64,000 nucleotides of DNA from Cylindrodendrum hubeiense (GCA_014621425.1 JAANBB010000011.1:186001-250000); one strand, 5' to 3'; positions 23,558 to 35,093 are shown, counted from the first letter of the stretch. Notes: generated from the sequence alone by a model not told the origin. Made by a program: numbers and translations.

Positions 23558-24824
23558 ATGGAGGACCCTACCCTCCTCATCCACTGGCTCTTTAGCATTC
23601 TGACCCTCATCATCATAGTCGTCCGACTGGTGTGGAGAAAGGTGGCCAAGCAGTCGTTTAATCTTGGCGACTACTTGTCCATGGCCGCATGCGTGTGTGC
23701 CATGACTCGACTCGGCCTCATCCACGTTGTCTTGACTTGGGGCACCAATAATCTGTCCGCAGCTGTCCGCAAAACCCACGTCTTCACTGCGATAGATATC
23801 GCCCATCGGACGACCGGTAGCAAGCTCTCCATTGCTAACCGCGTGTTCTACAACTCTTAGTCAGTACCCATTCACTCCGCATCGTCTGTTCCTTCCCGCT
23901 CCCTGATCCACCATCCGTGCGGGAATATCGACGCTATCTACCGCAGTACGCTAACATTGTGGTGTTGTAGTCTGTGGCTGCAGAAGCTGGTCCTCTTGGA
24001 CGTGTACCGCCGACTGATCCTGAACTTGCGATATGAAAAGGTCACCATCTATTCATTCCTGTTCGTCTTCTTCTGCACCTACGCCGCCTGCCAGGTGACG
24101 ACGTTCAGCGAATGCACTCCCTTCCGCCTGTATTGGCAGGTTCTCCCTGATCCGGGTATGTTGCTAACCTCCGTCCGCTGCTTCCGAAAATCAATGACAG
24201 TTCTAATCCGTCTTCACTTGTATAGGACAATGTGTCAAAGCTCAGCTCCAGCTCATCGTCGTGGGTGTCCTCAACATCGTTACCGACACCATGCTCCTCA
24301 TCCTGCCTATTCCGATTGTCTTGACCCTCAAGACACCCTGGCAGCGTAAATTGAAGTTGTACGCGCTCTTTACGCTCGGTATTTTCATCATTGCCATCAC
24401 TTGCATCCGTCTGCCTATCAACGCCAACAACAAGGATAGCCAGATCAGCCGTACGACGTGGGCGAGCATCGAGCTGTTGACGGCCGCCATTGTGGTCAAC
24501 GCGCCGACCATCTACGGAATGTACAACAAACGAGCGCAAGCGAAATCGTCGTCGCGGTCTCAGGGAACGGGAGCCTATGACGGCCGGGGAACCAACAACG
24601 TGTCGATTGCCCATAGGTCTCGGGCGCATGATGATGAGGATAATGAAACTTACTCGATGGGCCGCATCCGCAAACCCATGGAAGGAATCATTCAGACCAA
24701 GGAGGTTATTGTGTCCGAGTTTAGAGACTCAGAGAGGCGAGGACGAGGCCCATACTCGAACTTGCCAGATGATGTGGAGAACGCTTCCAGCCATGGTAGC
24801 CAAAGAGGAATTCTCAAAGATTAA
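23558..24824 (+). CDS. PTH11/rhodopsin-like seven-helix membrane protein
   Basis: Three exons, 23558-23859, 23971-24155 and 24226-24824, give 361 aa. The first donor is the less usual TTA|GTCAGT; it is needed because the frame otherwise stops, and the join restores FYNSYLWLQK. Hydrophobic segments near residues 8-25, 40-60, 100-115, 125-145, 170-195, 205-225 and 240-260 fit the fungal rhodopsin-like domain (PF20684-type), with Cys residues in the extracellular loop (FSECTPF, GQCVKAQL). The last 100 residues are a polar cytoplasmic tail. Family role: plasma-membrane sensing in PTH11-like receptors is known for only a few members. This protein lacks an N-terminal CFEM domain, so it belongs to the CFEM-less group. 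Confidence 0.85.
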
Positions 24825-25399
24825 AAAGAAACAAGCATAATGGATGGCGTATGGAAGGGGTTATGTAAGCCATAGATGGTACATTTCTAGTATATATTGA
24901 ATTTTCACCCTTCTCAGCGCTACTTGAAGCTCGAAGAAGTACACGCCTTGTCTATCACTGTTGGTTGAGAACCGGCACGTAGGGCCCCCGCGTCGGAAAA
25001 TTAGCAATCGTCGGCAGGGTTTGAGTGCTGGACGTAGTACAAAGAGGGTTGTTTATAATTAGGCGCAAGTTTAATTACCTTTGGCCGGGGTCTGATGAGA
25101 GTTGCATTTTGTGTCCCCTGCTTACCCTATAGCATGTAAGAAGAACGTGGATTTATCGGCTAGTGGGCCTAATCGAAGTGTAAATAGACATTGCATAAGT
25201 AATTGCAAATCATGATCAAATATTTCAAGTCAGGAAAGGCCAATTTGATTGATAATGTGCTCGATTAAAAACTGCCGACATTGCAGAGCGCAGAAGTGGA
25301 GCTGTCAGTGAAAGATGATGTTGACGCATGGTGTTGGTGCCACTTCGAGTACACCACTGGAAGTAATCCTCGTGCGACTGAATGGTCTATAAATAGCAT
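24825..25399. other. Spacer between convergent genes
   Basis: 575 bases between the 3' ends of the PTH11-like and DUF3632 genes; AT-rich, with no gene recognised. Confidence 0.6.
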
Positions 25400-26419
25400 T
25401 CAATCCACCCAGTCCGCATTAACCTCAATATCACGGGTATCCACGTTCCTCTTTCCACTCCTAATGAGCTCCTCAGACAATACTTCGTAAAGCTTCTTGT
25501 CAAACTTTGCCTCGCCTGGAACATCGTACGCTATTTCGCGACCGGTGCGGATCATGCACATGAAACCATCTTCAGCCAGCTTGGCAATGGCTGCATCAGA
25601 ACTATGGCTGAGCTTCTGTAACCGCCGTCTCCAGAATAGCCACCGCTCTAGGCTGAAGCCGTGCTCGACGATGTCCGCCGCGCGGGCCAGCACACCGGGG
25701 GCCACTAAGTGGGATGTGGACTCTTCATTGTAGGATTGCTTGGCGACTGAAAAGGTGAGAAGCCTGTGTGAACAATGGCCGAGCCAAACCACAGCCGCGG
25801 GGAGCAGAGATGCGGTTTTCTGTTCGTCGTCTGTCTCGAAAGTTTCGCGCAGAAACCAGAGTGCAATCCGGGCAAGCGCGTCTTGGTGAATGCCAGCATA
25901 AAGGGCTTTGGCCGAAAAGGAAGCAAGGTTGCACTGGTGCGCGACGGTGCCAGTCGTCAGTAGCTGTTCCCATGAGCCTTGGAGGCTGTTGGCGAAGCCG
26001 TATGATTCCCAGGCCGGTGCGGTCGTTTCGGTTCCGTGAAGGGTCATGTGCATTGAGCTGAAGTCCTTGTTCCAAAGAAGCGACAAGAGGAGCCTGTCTT
26101 GAAAAGCGTCGGATTTGTCGAGATGCTTGGCGATCTCAGTGAAGGCGTACCATGTGAAGTCGAGCCTCGACTGCGCCGGTATGTTGCCGGAGTATGACGG
26201 AAAGAAGGTTCGGACGGAACCCAGCGCTTCAAGCTTCTGCTGTTCGGTAGTGAGGCCAAGTTTAAGTTCGGCATCAAAATACCCTTGAATTTCTCGCACG
26301 TGGCGCGCTTCCTGCTCGAGGAGCGACTGGGCTGACGGCTCGACTTGCGGCTCGACTTGCGGCTCGACTTGCGGCTCGACTTGCGGCCCGACTTGCGACA
26401 GCTCACTTGGTGCTGACAT
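25400..26419 (-). CDS. DUF3632-family protein
   Basis: A single-exon gene of 339 aa. After a repetitive N-terminus (four to five PQVE units), the protein is an all-helical domain with LDFTWYAFTEIAKHLDKSDAFQDRLLLSLLWN, typical in my memory of the fungus-specific DUF3632 family, of unknown function. No signal peptide or membrane segment is seen, so it is probably cytosolic or nuclear. Closely spaced helices (SLERWLFWRRRLQKL and the C-terminal IAKLAEDGFMCMIRTG) fit the family length of 250-350 aa. The N-terminal repeat is encoded by near-identical 12-bp units and may vary in number between strains. Confidence 0.75.
   Translation of the reverse strand: MSAPSELSQVGPQVEPQVEPQVEPQVEPSAQSLLEQEARHVREIQGYFDAELKLGLTTEQQKLEALGSVRTFFPSYSGNIPAQSRLDFTWYAFTEIAKHLDKSDAFQDRLLLSLLWNKDFSSMHMTLHGTETTAPAWESYGFANSLQGSWEQLLTTGTVAHQCNLASFSAKALYAGIHQDALARIALWFLRETFETDDEQKTASLLPAAVVWLGHCSHRLLTFSVAKQSYNEESTSHLVAPGVLARAADIVEHGFSLERWLFWRRRLQKLSHSSDAAIAKLAEDGFMCMIRTGREIAYDVPGEAKFDKKLYEVLSEELIRSGKRNVDTRDIEVNADWVD
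26337..26399. repeat. Coding 12-bp tandem repeat in the DUF3632 gene
   Basis: About five copies of GGCTCGACTTGC (plus-strand reading) with one variant (GGCCCGACTTGC), encoding PQVE units. A slip-prone in-frame microsatellite. Confidence 0.85.
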
Positions 26420-27533
26420 TGCAAATATGTAAGATGGATCTTGTCAGGAATGGTAGTGAAAAGATATGTCTTGGGTTATTGTTGAGAATGTTGCTTATGG
26501 GCGGATTGTGTTGTTTAAGTAGTTGCTGGTTGGCTTGTTAGTAGGTTTGATGGTGGGCATATCAGTCGGTGGCTGCAGTATTGCATCTGGATATGAGTCT
26601 ACATGAGCTATGTATTTTAGGCAGCCATGCCTAGGCATCAACTTGACGTCATATACATGTATATATTATAATGCTCATAAGTTGCCAGTATTGTTGTCAG
26701 GCAAAGCTGGCACAAGGTCTAAGTCGCTCGTAAGTTTGACTGGCAGCTTTCAGCTTTGTGTCGAAATTGATGGCTGTCAAAAAAATACAGCTCCGCTATT
26801 GGTCGGTTCGAGAAAACGGCGCTTGCTTATTGGCCAGGCCCATCCGTAATTATTGATAATACCACCCCTCGTGTAGCCGAGGGGTGGAGATACTGCGTCA
26901 TTCTCATCTCAGAGTGTGCAAATCCTTGTCGGGCTGCTTGGGACAAATCGGCTTTGAGCCGGCATACAGTCCGGTTAGAAGATACCTCATCTATAGTTGA
27001 GTTGCCCATAGATAGGTTGGTACCTGTCAAACCTCGGCGAGTTCCGAGCTGTCCCACAAGCATTTGCACACTGAAAGAGCTAGGTGGAGCGCTTTGAGTG
27101 GCTGGGACAGCTTTCCCTCCCTCTTCTGTTGCTATCAATGACATGACAACTTACGATATGAACAAGGATAATAAATACCGTGATTAGTTGAATTGAACAC
27201 TCCCTTCTATCTCAATGTTTTTCGCTTTTTTTAGAGCCTCTTTCAATAGCGTCAGATGGATGATAGTAATAAAAGCAGGGGGAACATGTCGCCACACATT
27301 TGACACCATACTTGATGCTGGAAGAAGCAATATTCTGGTCAATAACATCAGGGCGCACCTTTGCCTTTTGGATTTTATTATTGGACCTTGCTACTTAAGA
27401 AAATTGAGATTTAAGGAGTGAAATAATTTCTTGACAATCACAACTGCAGTTGCAGTCGACTGAAATTCCCCACACTACCAACGCACTAGAAGGTACTGAA
27501 CTACCCGTTGATATTCGCCTCAGGGGGCAGCAA
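26420..27533. other. Spacer with a strong hairpin
   Basis: About 1.1 kb, AT-rich. It holds the DUF3632 promoter and the 3' region of the carbonic anhydrase gene. A hairpin with a 10-bp stem lies at 26862-26887. No gene is recognised. Confidence 0.55.
26862..26887. repeat. Inverted repeat, 10-bp perfect arms and 6-nt loop
   Basis: Arms CCACCCCTCG and CGAGGGGTGG around TGTAGC. It is GC-rich in AT-rich surroundings, about 440 bp upstream of the DUF3632 start. It may be a remnant of a mobile-element end or a structured RNA; no gene context supports either. Confidence 0.8.
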
Positions 27534-28315
27534 TTACGCTTTCTTGACCTCCTCCAACGTTCCGGTCTTGATGTCAAAAACGAAACCACGGGTGCCCTTC
27601 TTCAGCTCCTCCCTAATGAATGGGCTTGCCTGAACCCATTCAAGGTCACCTTTGACACTTTGTTCGATGCTACTCGTTTCACTATCAGCCAAGTCGAATA
27701 TACTTCGTATTGAGACGCAGGAATGCATCTCGGGAGCTTGCTTACTCAGTGTTTGGCTCAAAGCCCATCTTCTCGATGTCATCCCAGTGAGCCTTATCCA
27801 TGTGCGATTTCAAGCCAGCGCGGACCTGCTCATCGGTGAAGTGGGTCGTGCCGCAGTCAGTGTGGTGAATGATTGCGATCTCTTCGAGCTTGAACATGGT
27901 GTCCAAGATGTTGATATCTCGGAGAGCATGGCGAATGTTTCCGCCAGCATTGCGATGCACACCGACTTCTGAATATGAAGTTAGCTTGGTCTATCCCTCT
28001 CTAATCCTGTTCTCTACTCACCTCCAGCGTTGAGGTTGAAAAACTTCTCCGGGACGCAGCGAGGATCGACGCATGTCACTAGAACGCAGACACCAGTTAG
28101 ATGATGAAGGGTGAGAAACAAGGAGAGAGTCTCGGATTGGCATACCGATGAGGGTGCGGGCAGGTGGTGCTCCAGATGCTTGGATCTCTGAGATATACGG
28201 AAGAGGAGTATGACTAATCGTCCTATACTTGAATGTTAGTGAAGGCCAAATTTGGGGATATTTCTTAATGGTAAACGGACTTGTTCCTCGCCAGAAGAGT
28301 CTCGATGTTCGCCAT
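27534..28315 (-). CDS. Beta-class carbonic anhydrase
   Basis: Five exons, 28315-28281, 28222-28146, 28078-28022, 27968-27746 and 27681-27534, give 179 aa. Zinc and catalytic residues of the beta class are visible: Cys40-x-Asp42-x-Arg44 (TCVDPRC), and His92 with Cys95 (IIHHTDCG). GVHRNAGGN and VKGDLEWVQASPFI complete the family signature. Reaction: reversible hydration of CO2 to bicarbonate. Length is at the short end for the family (type similar to bacterial Rv1284 and small fungal isoforms). There is no mitochondrial leader, so it is probably cytosolic. The first donor is AA|GTCCGT, weaker than consensus. The 5' untranslated region has a 23-bp tandem repeat. Confidence 0.9.
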
Positions 28316-28320
28316 GGTTG

Positions 28321-28389
28321 TTGATTTGGTGAAGTGAGATTTGTTGATTTGGTGAAGTAAGATTTGTTGATTTGGTGAAGTGAATCTTT
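28321..28389. repeat. Three-copy 23-bp tandem repeat just upstream of the carbonic anhydrase start
   Basis: Units starting at 28321, 28344 and 28367 share TTGATTTGGTGAAGT. They begin only 6 bases upstream of the start codon, so they are probably transcribed in the leader of the mRNA. Confidence 0.85.
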
Positions 28390-29097
28390 CTGATTTGAGG
28401 AAGTGGAACTGTCTGTGTGTCTGTGTTGTGTTGCAAGCCTTGAGGGTTGGCGTTCTCGGCACCTTTATAGCTATGTGAAGCATTGGAGAGTCCCGACATG
28501 ATACCTACCACCTCGCCGACAACCATAGCTATCCTGCTGCCACTGACGTATTGGGTGAGCATTGGTGGCACGGCTTCCAGGGTACCATTGTCCCAAATAG
28601 GAAACATGATTCGTCAAAAACGCGTTAGGGAACACTCTTCGGCATTTTTAGGTAGTGTGCATTAATGCATTTGTCAGAGCGAGGATATGAGAAATGCACC
28701 ATACTCTAACATGGGCCCTAATTTTTGGGAATTTACTGCGGCAGGAATTCCTCCAGCATTATTCATCAGCTCTCTGGCTTGCTTTCGGCCTAATTATTTT
28801 GCCGTGCCACAGCTGCAGAAAACGTCACTCAGCGCAATTGAAGCTGACTCTCGCATGCGCTATCCCCTTTCAGGTATATGGTACCCCGGTCGCTCTCTAC
28901 GCCACTTCTGACTAATGAGTGTGGCATATTCACTAACCCAAAAGGGCTCTTGGTACCCTGGATCTCCGACTAGCCACGGGGATAAACTTGGGTTGCCACA
29001 TCTACATCAATAACCGATTGCTCACTTCACGGCGGAGCCCGGTCTCAGACACGGGCCTCACAAACGCTAGGGAGGCACTTGAAGCTGCTTTGGGGAG
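28390..29097. promoter_or_regulatory. Divergent promoter region, carbonic anhydrase and regulator-like gene
   Basis: About 0.7 kb between two start codons. No conserved motif or extra gene is recognised. Confidence 0.5.
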
Positions 29098-30851
29098 ATG
29101 GCTTTCTCCTTTGTCAACTATGACGGCCCAACGCTCCCGCAGGATCCGAGTATGCGAAAGCTCATTCGGCGACAAGCCATGAGAGACGTTGCGGTAGAAA
29201 GGAAAATGCGGGGCGGTTACGGTCAATCCAATCTTAGGCAGTTCCCAGTATTGGAAACCGATGCTGATGCCGAGGCTTTGTCCCTCTCCGGAGAGAACGT
29301 GTCAAATGATCTGGTGCCTCGTCGCAATCAGCGGTCATGCTCGTCGGACAAATTAGTATCAGACCGACAAGGGACTAGAACCCCACAGCGAGGACCACTA
29401 CGCTCCACAGCATCTCGGCAACATGCATACGCCTTGCCCGTCTCAATAGCGTATCCCGACTTCGCCAATGCGGAGAAGTTCGCTCTCTTATTGAACCTCA
29501 CACCTCTGACAGGGCTGCGTCTCGGCATGGCCAAATTTTCACACCTGAAGTCTGAGCTTGCCAGCCTTGAGAAACCTTTCCCGGTCTTGAACCCAGGACG
29601 TCACAAGTTGGCATCTTTTATCATGAGCCGATACGAAGAAGTGCCAACTATTAGATATGCCGCCGACTGCGTTATTTTAAAGCTCCGTCAGATATTGCGG
29701 CCTCCGGGTGGCCTGTCCGTCGGTGCAAACGAGAGAGTCTTGTTGCACTACACCAAGGCGTTGAGGTCCCTCCAGGCGGCCTTGGAAGACGAAACACAGA
29801 GAATGACGGCAGAGACTCTGTGCGCGACAGAGCTATTGGGTGTTTTTGAGGTATGTATCTGCACTCAAGGGTACCTACCATATGCTGGTGAAGATGACGC
29901 GACTAATCTGTTCGCCATTGCTTGCAGCTACTTAATGAAAACACGCAATCTCACTCGTGGATACACCATGTCGGCGGTGCTGCCCAGCTGATACAAATAC
30001 GAGGCCCCTCTAGGTTTGAAACTGAATTTGAAATGGCACTCTTCATGGCACATATCGGGCCAACAGTAAGCAACAACAAAACTTCCTGCACATCGTTTCG
30101 GGGGTCACCGAGCTAATGGCTCTTTTCACTACAGGTAATGGACGCTTTTCTGGGTAATAAACCGTGCTTCCTAGCAGAAGAAGGATGGAAGCAAGTTATG
30201 CGTTCTGTTATTTACAGCGATGACTTATCTGCCCAGCAGAAAGATCTTGTTCTTGATTTGTGGAGTCATATCGTCAACGGACCAAGTAAATTCAGGGATG
30301 TAACCGAAATCATCTTGTCGCCTACTCCAACTCCCCAGGGCGTGATCAACGACATTATAGAGAGAATACTGAAGGATCGAGAGAGCCTGCTAAGCTGGAT
30401 GGATACTTCACATATACTTCCAGGCCTGTCGGATGGAGAGCTCGGGGAGAACGAATACGACGTTATGTTCTCGCAACTGATGCTTGAGAACATCGAACTC
30501 AACCCTGATCACACTACTCAGCTCGCACTATGGGGAACCTATTTCATGTGCCGTATTATGAAGTCGCGTCTACTGGTCGCTATGGCGCCGCATCGGTTTC
30601 GTTCTCTAGAGATTGAATGCCAATATCTGGCAGATAGAATCACGAGGTTGAGGCATACCATGGCCGACAACGAAGGCAACGGGCTCCTTGAGACGTTTTT
30701 CATTTCGCAGAGTACTTGGATCACGAAAGGTGTACTAGAAACAAAGGATATCTGGAGTGAGGGACAGGAAGACAGGGAAGGTACGATTGAGAAGTGGAAA
30801 TTCGAAGCTTGGTGTAGATCTATTGGAAGAAAGTTTCCCAATAGTGAATGA
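29098..30851 (+). CDS. Fungal transcription-factor-like protein without a zinc cluster
   Basis: Three exons, 29098-29850, 29928-30065 and 30135-30851, give 535 aa. From about residue 130 the protein resembles the helical fungal-specific regulatory domain of Zn2Cys6 proteins (Fungal_trans_2 type), e.g. AETLCATELLGVFE then SWIHHVGGAAQLIQIRGP. The N-terminus has no zinc cluster. Instead it begins MAFSFVNYDGPT followed by RKLIRRQAMRDVAVERK, a short basic motif seen, as I recall, at the start of several fungal regulator-like proteins. The upstream 700 bases do not encode an obvious CxxC exon. It may act with a DNA-binding partner or bind through the basic stretch. It lies head to head with the carbonic anhydrase gene. 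Confidence 0.75.
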
Positions 30852-30971
30852 GAGTATCTGAAGACTTTTAAGTTGCTCACAAATATTTATCCCTTTGTAA
30901 TATAATAACTGTATTTTCTACCACTTCATCTATCTCTTAGTACTATGATGTCTTCCTTAATAATAATCTAT

Positions 30972-32446
30972 CTAAAATGAAACTGTCTCAATCGTTTCGC
31001 GGCGAAGTATCTCTGCGTCGCCAGGGAGAAGGAAGCCGGATTGGATTTGCTTATTAAGAGCTTGTCCTGCGATTCGCCGGTAGTTGGATACCGATCCATA
31101 CATGGATTGAAGTTTTTCAGCATCAAATGGCCACTCAGATCCTAATCAATCAGTTAGTGGGCTGCTCACGAACATGTGTGGGTTAGGTGGATGCTTTACC
31201 CCAATACCAGCTAGGCCTGCCCTTTGGAGTAGCCGCAACAATTCTTGCCAGAGGGGCCTCGGTGTGCACCGTCCTGACTCCTCCCAAGGCATTGCCGTGT
31301 TCATCACGGATGATGTCGTCACTCGATCCATTCGTCTGTAGAGTGGCACTGGGAGGAGGCGGAGTGGCAGACTCGCTCGTCCATCTTTCCACAGCCTCAA
31401 AAACAGCATGGTAGATGAAGGCATTTGAGAAGGTGCTCCATTCTGCACCATGCAGTTCGGCGACTGACCATCGCTCGATTTCGTTGGGCGACGCGTCTCT
31501 GGATTCACGATGAGCCATCGAAGCCACCTCATAGAGCCTGAAGGAATCACTGTCTGGACGCCTGTGAACAGTATCTTTCATCTGTCCACTCACGCCGCAT
31601 GGCAGCCGGACAGAAAGGAATTCAGCCTCCCCGATCAATTCAATGACCTTGGCACTCTGCACGTCGGGGAGGGCTTCGCCTCCAGACTGGCAAGGGATGT
31701 ATCCCTCAAAGGGCAAACCGCCATCGGGCAGTCGAAGGTGAGACGAGTGCGTGATGAAGTGCCTTGTGACACCCCCGGTTTGTGATAATCCAGATAGCAC
31801 CACTCGAGTGGCTGTAAGCCCCAATTGGCCGGATCGGAGAGCATACGAAGCGGCAGTGATGATTTCCGGCGATTGCAGTGTTGCAGGCCACCATTTAGTT
31901 TTGAACGCATTGTATGCTTCGCGGAGCGATTCCTTTGTATCATCGGCGACAAAGGGGATGTTTTCTTGGAAGTCCTTCGCCAGTGGACCTGGGATGAAGT
32001 GCATGTCCTTGTAGCGGTCTGGGTCAACGTTCTTGATTTTGCCGATGGCTGATGGGGCTTGCGAGTCGACCTCCAACCAAGCATGGCCTCACGTCCAACA
32101 TGTTAGTAGGGTTACAGCAAATATTGCAGAATCACTCACCATTGCGCATGACCCATCGATTGATGTGACGCCAAATACTGGTTCCTCCCCACAAGTGAGA
32201 AGGCTCCATAGCCACGAAGCCGGTGAAGTCAGTGGCATTAGCTGGGCAGCGTAGGAGAAGGCGCGTGCAGTACGACTCTCCGGCGGCCACGCCACTTATC
32301 AGATATTCTCGACTGACATAGCCATACTCTTCGACGAGATCAACGTGGTAAGGCTCGAGAATAACTGGATGCGAGGTCTCAGTCTCTGGGAGATGGGTGA
32401 TTTTCGGCGCTGAAATGCGCACAACTGGTGCTTGTTCGCTACCCAT
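30972..32446 (-). CDS. Alpha/beta-hydrolase of the Abhydrolase_10 type
   Basis: Three exons, 32446-32140, 32087-31200 and 31141-30972, give 454 aa. The start at 32446 (MGSEQAPVVRISAPKI) is preferred to an in-frame start at 32518 because the residues in front add nothing family-like. The protein shows EYGYVSREYLISGVAAG, FVAMEPSHLWGGTSIWR and the nucleophile region VVLSGLSQTGG with Ser near 204, which I associate with the alpha/beta-hydrolase domain family PF20091 (intracellular, no signal peptide). The reaction is probably hydrolysis of an ester or lactone; the substrate is unknown. It shares a 470-bp promoter with the divergent transporter at 32917, which suggests joint control and a common substrate. 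Confidence 0.8.
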
Positions 32447-32916
32447 TGTGATTACAGATAGACGGTGATTGAACCCAATGGTTTGAACCTTCGATACAGG
32501 AACAAACAATTTAATCATCCTATCAAACGATATATATATCCTCGTTTGACATACTCACACCTCCCGACTGAGCACCGACAAGATCACGTGATTGGACGAC
32601 CGACTATATCGGCTCTCTCGTAGCCATGACCGACAGCATCACATGACTGTATTGTGCGCTATCACCTCCTATCAAAGACCGACAAGATCACATGACCCCC
32701 TTGCCCGACTATATCGGCTCGACCTTGGCCAAATTGGGGCCACCCCTGGAGGCTCGAGGACAATTGCTAAAGCGCCTACAAAAGGGAAAGCGTGTCATTC
32801 ACATTACGAGAAGAAATCCACATCGTCTCCGCCCTTACCTTTCTCACTCCACTATCTGTTCCACATTCACCAACGCCTGTCCTCCCCACAGCCTCATCTA
32901 GTTGAGAAGAAGCATC
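32447..32916. promoter_or_regulatory. Divergent hydrolase/transporter promoter with a duplicated palindromic site
   Basis: A segment of about 60 bases is present twice, starting near 32574 and 32677, each copy with ACCGACAAGATCAC(A/G)TGA and then CCGACTATATCGG. The latter is at 32600-32612 and 32705-32717, an everted CCG-N7-CGG pair of the sort bound by dimeric Zn2Cys6 proteins. TATATATATAT is near 32530. Several regulator genes lie within 10 kb. Confidence 0.7.
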
Positions 32917-34964
32917 ATGCCAGAAACACTCAGCCAGCAAAAGGAGCTCGACATCAAAGACTATGCGCAGGATGGTCATGTTGAAACCGGTGTTGGAACT
33001 GTCCATCCGGTTATGAAGGTATATGGCGGTTCGGAACGAATCGAGTATACCAACGAGGAGAACAAGCGCGTCAAGAGGAAGATCGATTTGATCCTGCTGC
33101 CGCTCATGTGCATTTGCTACATATTCTCTGTAAAAGATTTTCTTTTTCCTTTGCGAGCTATTAGATGCTAATATTTTGCACAGTTTCTCGATAAGACACT
33201 TCTTAATTACGCCTCCATCTTTGGCATTAAGGAAGCGTTGCACCTCGAAGGGTCTGACTACAGTTGGCTAGGAAGGTAAGTGGCTAGCAAATATATCATC
33301 TATTTTCTGCTAACCCTTTTAGTATTTTCTATATTGGCTATATGATCGGCTCCATGGTGTGGTCAAGGCTTGTGCACCGTTGGCCTGGCCATGCTGGCAA
33401 ATTCATCTCGGGTGCTGTTTGCACTTGGTCCGTCATTGTTTTGCTTACCCGTACGCAATACCCCCAGCCTCTTAGTAACGTTTGATCTAACATCCAAGTA
33501 GCGTTGTGCTTCAACTTTGCTGGTATAATGGCTGTCCGCTTTTTTCTTGGCTTCATGGAGAGTATTATCGGAGCCGTCTTCGTAATTGTCACAAGTAATT
33601 GGTGGACAAGGCCTGAGCAAGCTTTCAGAACAGCATTCTGGCTTGGCGGAACTCCAGTAAGAACCAACTCCACCCAAGCCGCCTGGTGTGCTAACATCGA
33701 CCAAGATCGGAAATTTCCTCGGTGGTCTCCTCAGCTACGCAATAGGATCTAGTCAGTTTCAGACTCTGTGTTTTTCTCTACACACTGCTAATGATATTAG
33801 TTCACGGAGCGATTGCGACATGGAAGATCTTCTTTCTTTTCTTCGGATCTTTCAGCTTTGTCTTTTCATTGGTTCTCATGTACCTGATGCCAGACAACCA
33901 GGCTAACGCCAGATGGCTGAATGACCATGAAAAAAAGATTGCTATCGAAAGAGTCAGAGAGAACCAGACTGTCACATCTGATGATCGATGGAAATGGCCA
34001 CAGTTCTGGGAAGCCCTGCGAGATCCTCAAACAGTGTTCTTTTTCGTCACAGCTGTGTAAGCGACTATTTTCTTGGCTTCTACCCGTTGATCCTGTGCTA
34101 ACAGTTAGTGACCTAGTGGTAACACGATGCCGTCAACCTTTGCCAGCCAGGTAGGAACTTCGGTTCATCAAAGCATTAAATATTCTAACAATATTAATAG
34201 TTCTCCAGCCAGATCGTAAAAGGGTTCGGCTTTACGACTCTTCAGACTACCTTAATCTCCACATGTCCTGCGGCAGTCATACAACTCGGAACATTTCTCA
34301 GCCTCTCATACATCGCTTCCCGTCGCAACAATATCCGCCTTTATCTCTCAATTCTAGTTTCAGTGCCCCCGTTGATAGGTGCATCACTTCTTCATACTCT
34401 CCCTGCATCTAATCAAGCAGGGAGGTTAGCGGGATATTATCTCACATACACGTAGGTGGGCACCTTGCAAATAATCTCACAATATCAACTAACCAGCAAG
34501 CAGACATAGCATGTCATTTACCCTAAATACTGGACTCATGGCTTCGAACTATGCTGGTAATACTAAAAAGGCTACCACCGCGGGAATCATCTTCGCTGGG
34601 TGGGCCGCTGGCCTCATTGCGGGCCCCCGTAAGTATTCTGGCCCCTACATAGCGAACAGGAGCTCATTCTGTGGCAGAATTCTTTTTAGACAGTGAGGCG
34701 CCCACATATGATATGGCATTTAAGATGTTGAGTAAGTCATTTCTTCGAATTTTGCTATTCAATTACTGACGCGGTTTCGCTGTAGTGGGATGTTATGCCC
34801 TAATGATCGTCATACCAATCTTCCAAATCACATGGTATAAATACGAAAATGGTCGTCGTCAGCGACTAGTTGAAGCTAGAAACGACCCTACGGTTAATTT
34901 TAGTCCGGAGTTTACTGATCAAACTGATTTCGAGCAGTGGGAAAGCTTCAGATACACAATGTAA
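32917..34964 (+). CDS. MFS transporter, anion:cation symporter (Dal5/allantoate permease-like)
   Basis: Eleven exons: 32917-33129, 33184-33275, 33323-33450, 33502-33656, 33706-33751, 33801-34056, 34117-34150, 34201-34451, 34510-34628, 34678-34731 and 34786-34964, giving about 500 aa. Features of the ACS/Dal5 group: an N-terminal basic stretch with KRKIDLILLPLMCICY, then FLDKTLLNYASIFGI, FLGFMESIIGAVFVIVTSNWW, the central loop with RWLNDHEKKIAIERVREN, and the second half with SNYAGNTKKATTAGIIFAGWAAGLIAGP, all diagnostic for fungal carboxylate, amide and vitamin permeases. Twelve hydrophobic segments fit. It sits in the plasma membrane and imports a small organic acid or amide; the substrate is not deducible. 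It shares a promoter with the alpha/beta hydrolase and lies near Rid and MBL-fold enzymes. Confidence 0.88.
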
Positions 34965-35093
34965 ATTAGCCGCCATGAATCATGTCGAGTAGTATGTTAT
35001 TGTATTGCTTTATTTTGTCCCATGATATCGAACGCGACCGGAAGAAAGTCAGATATATCCCTAACTTTTACTTTATATCGCCTATGGGGCAAA

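Noticed and set aside
26337..26399. Possible CRISPR-like array of short repeats.
   Set aside because: The 12-bp units are contiguous with no spacers and encode PQVE in the DUF3632 protein; the organism is a fungus.
30066..30134. Read-through of the regulator-like gene at 29098 as two separate genes.
   Set aside because: A GTAAGC donor and an ACAG acceptor join the parts in frame, and the combined length fits the family.
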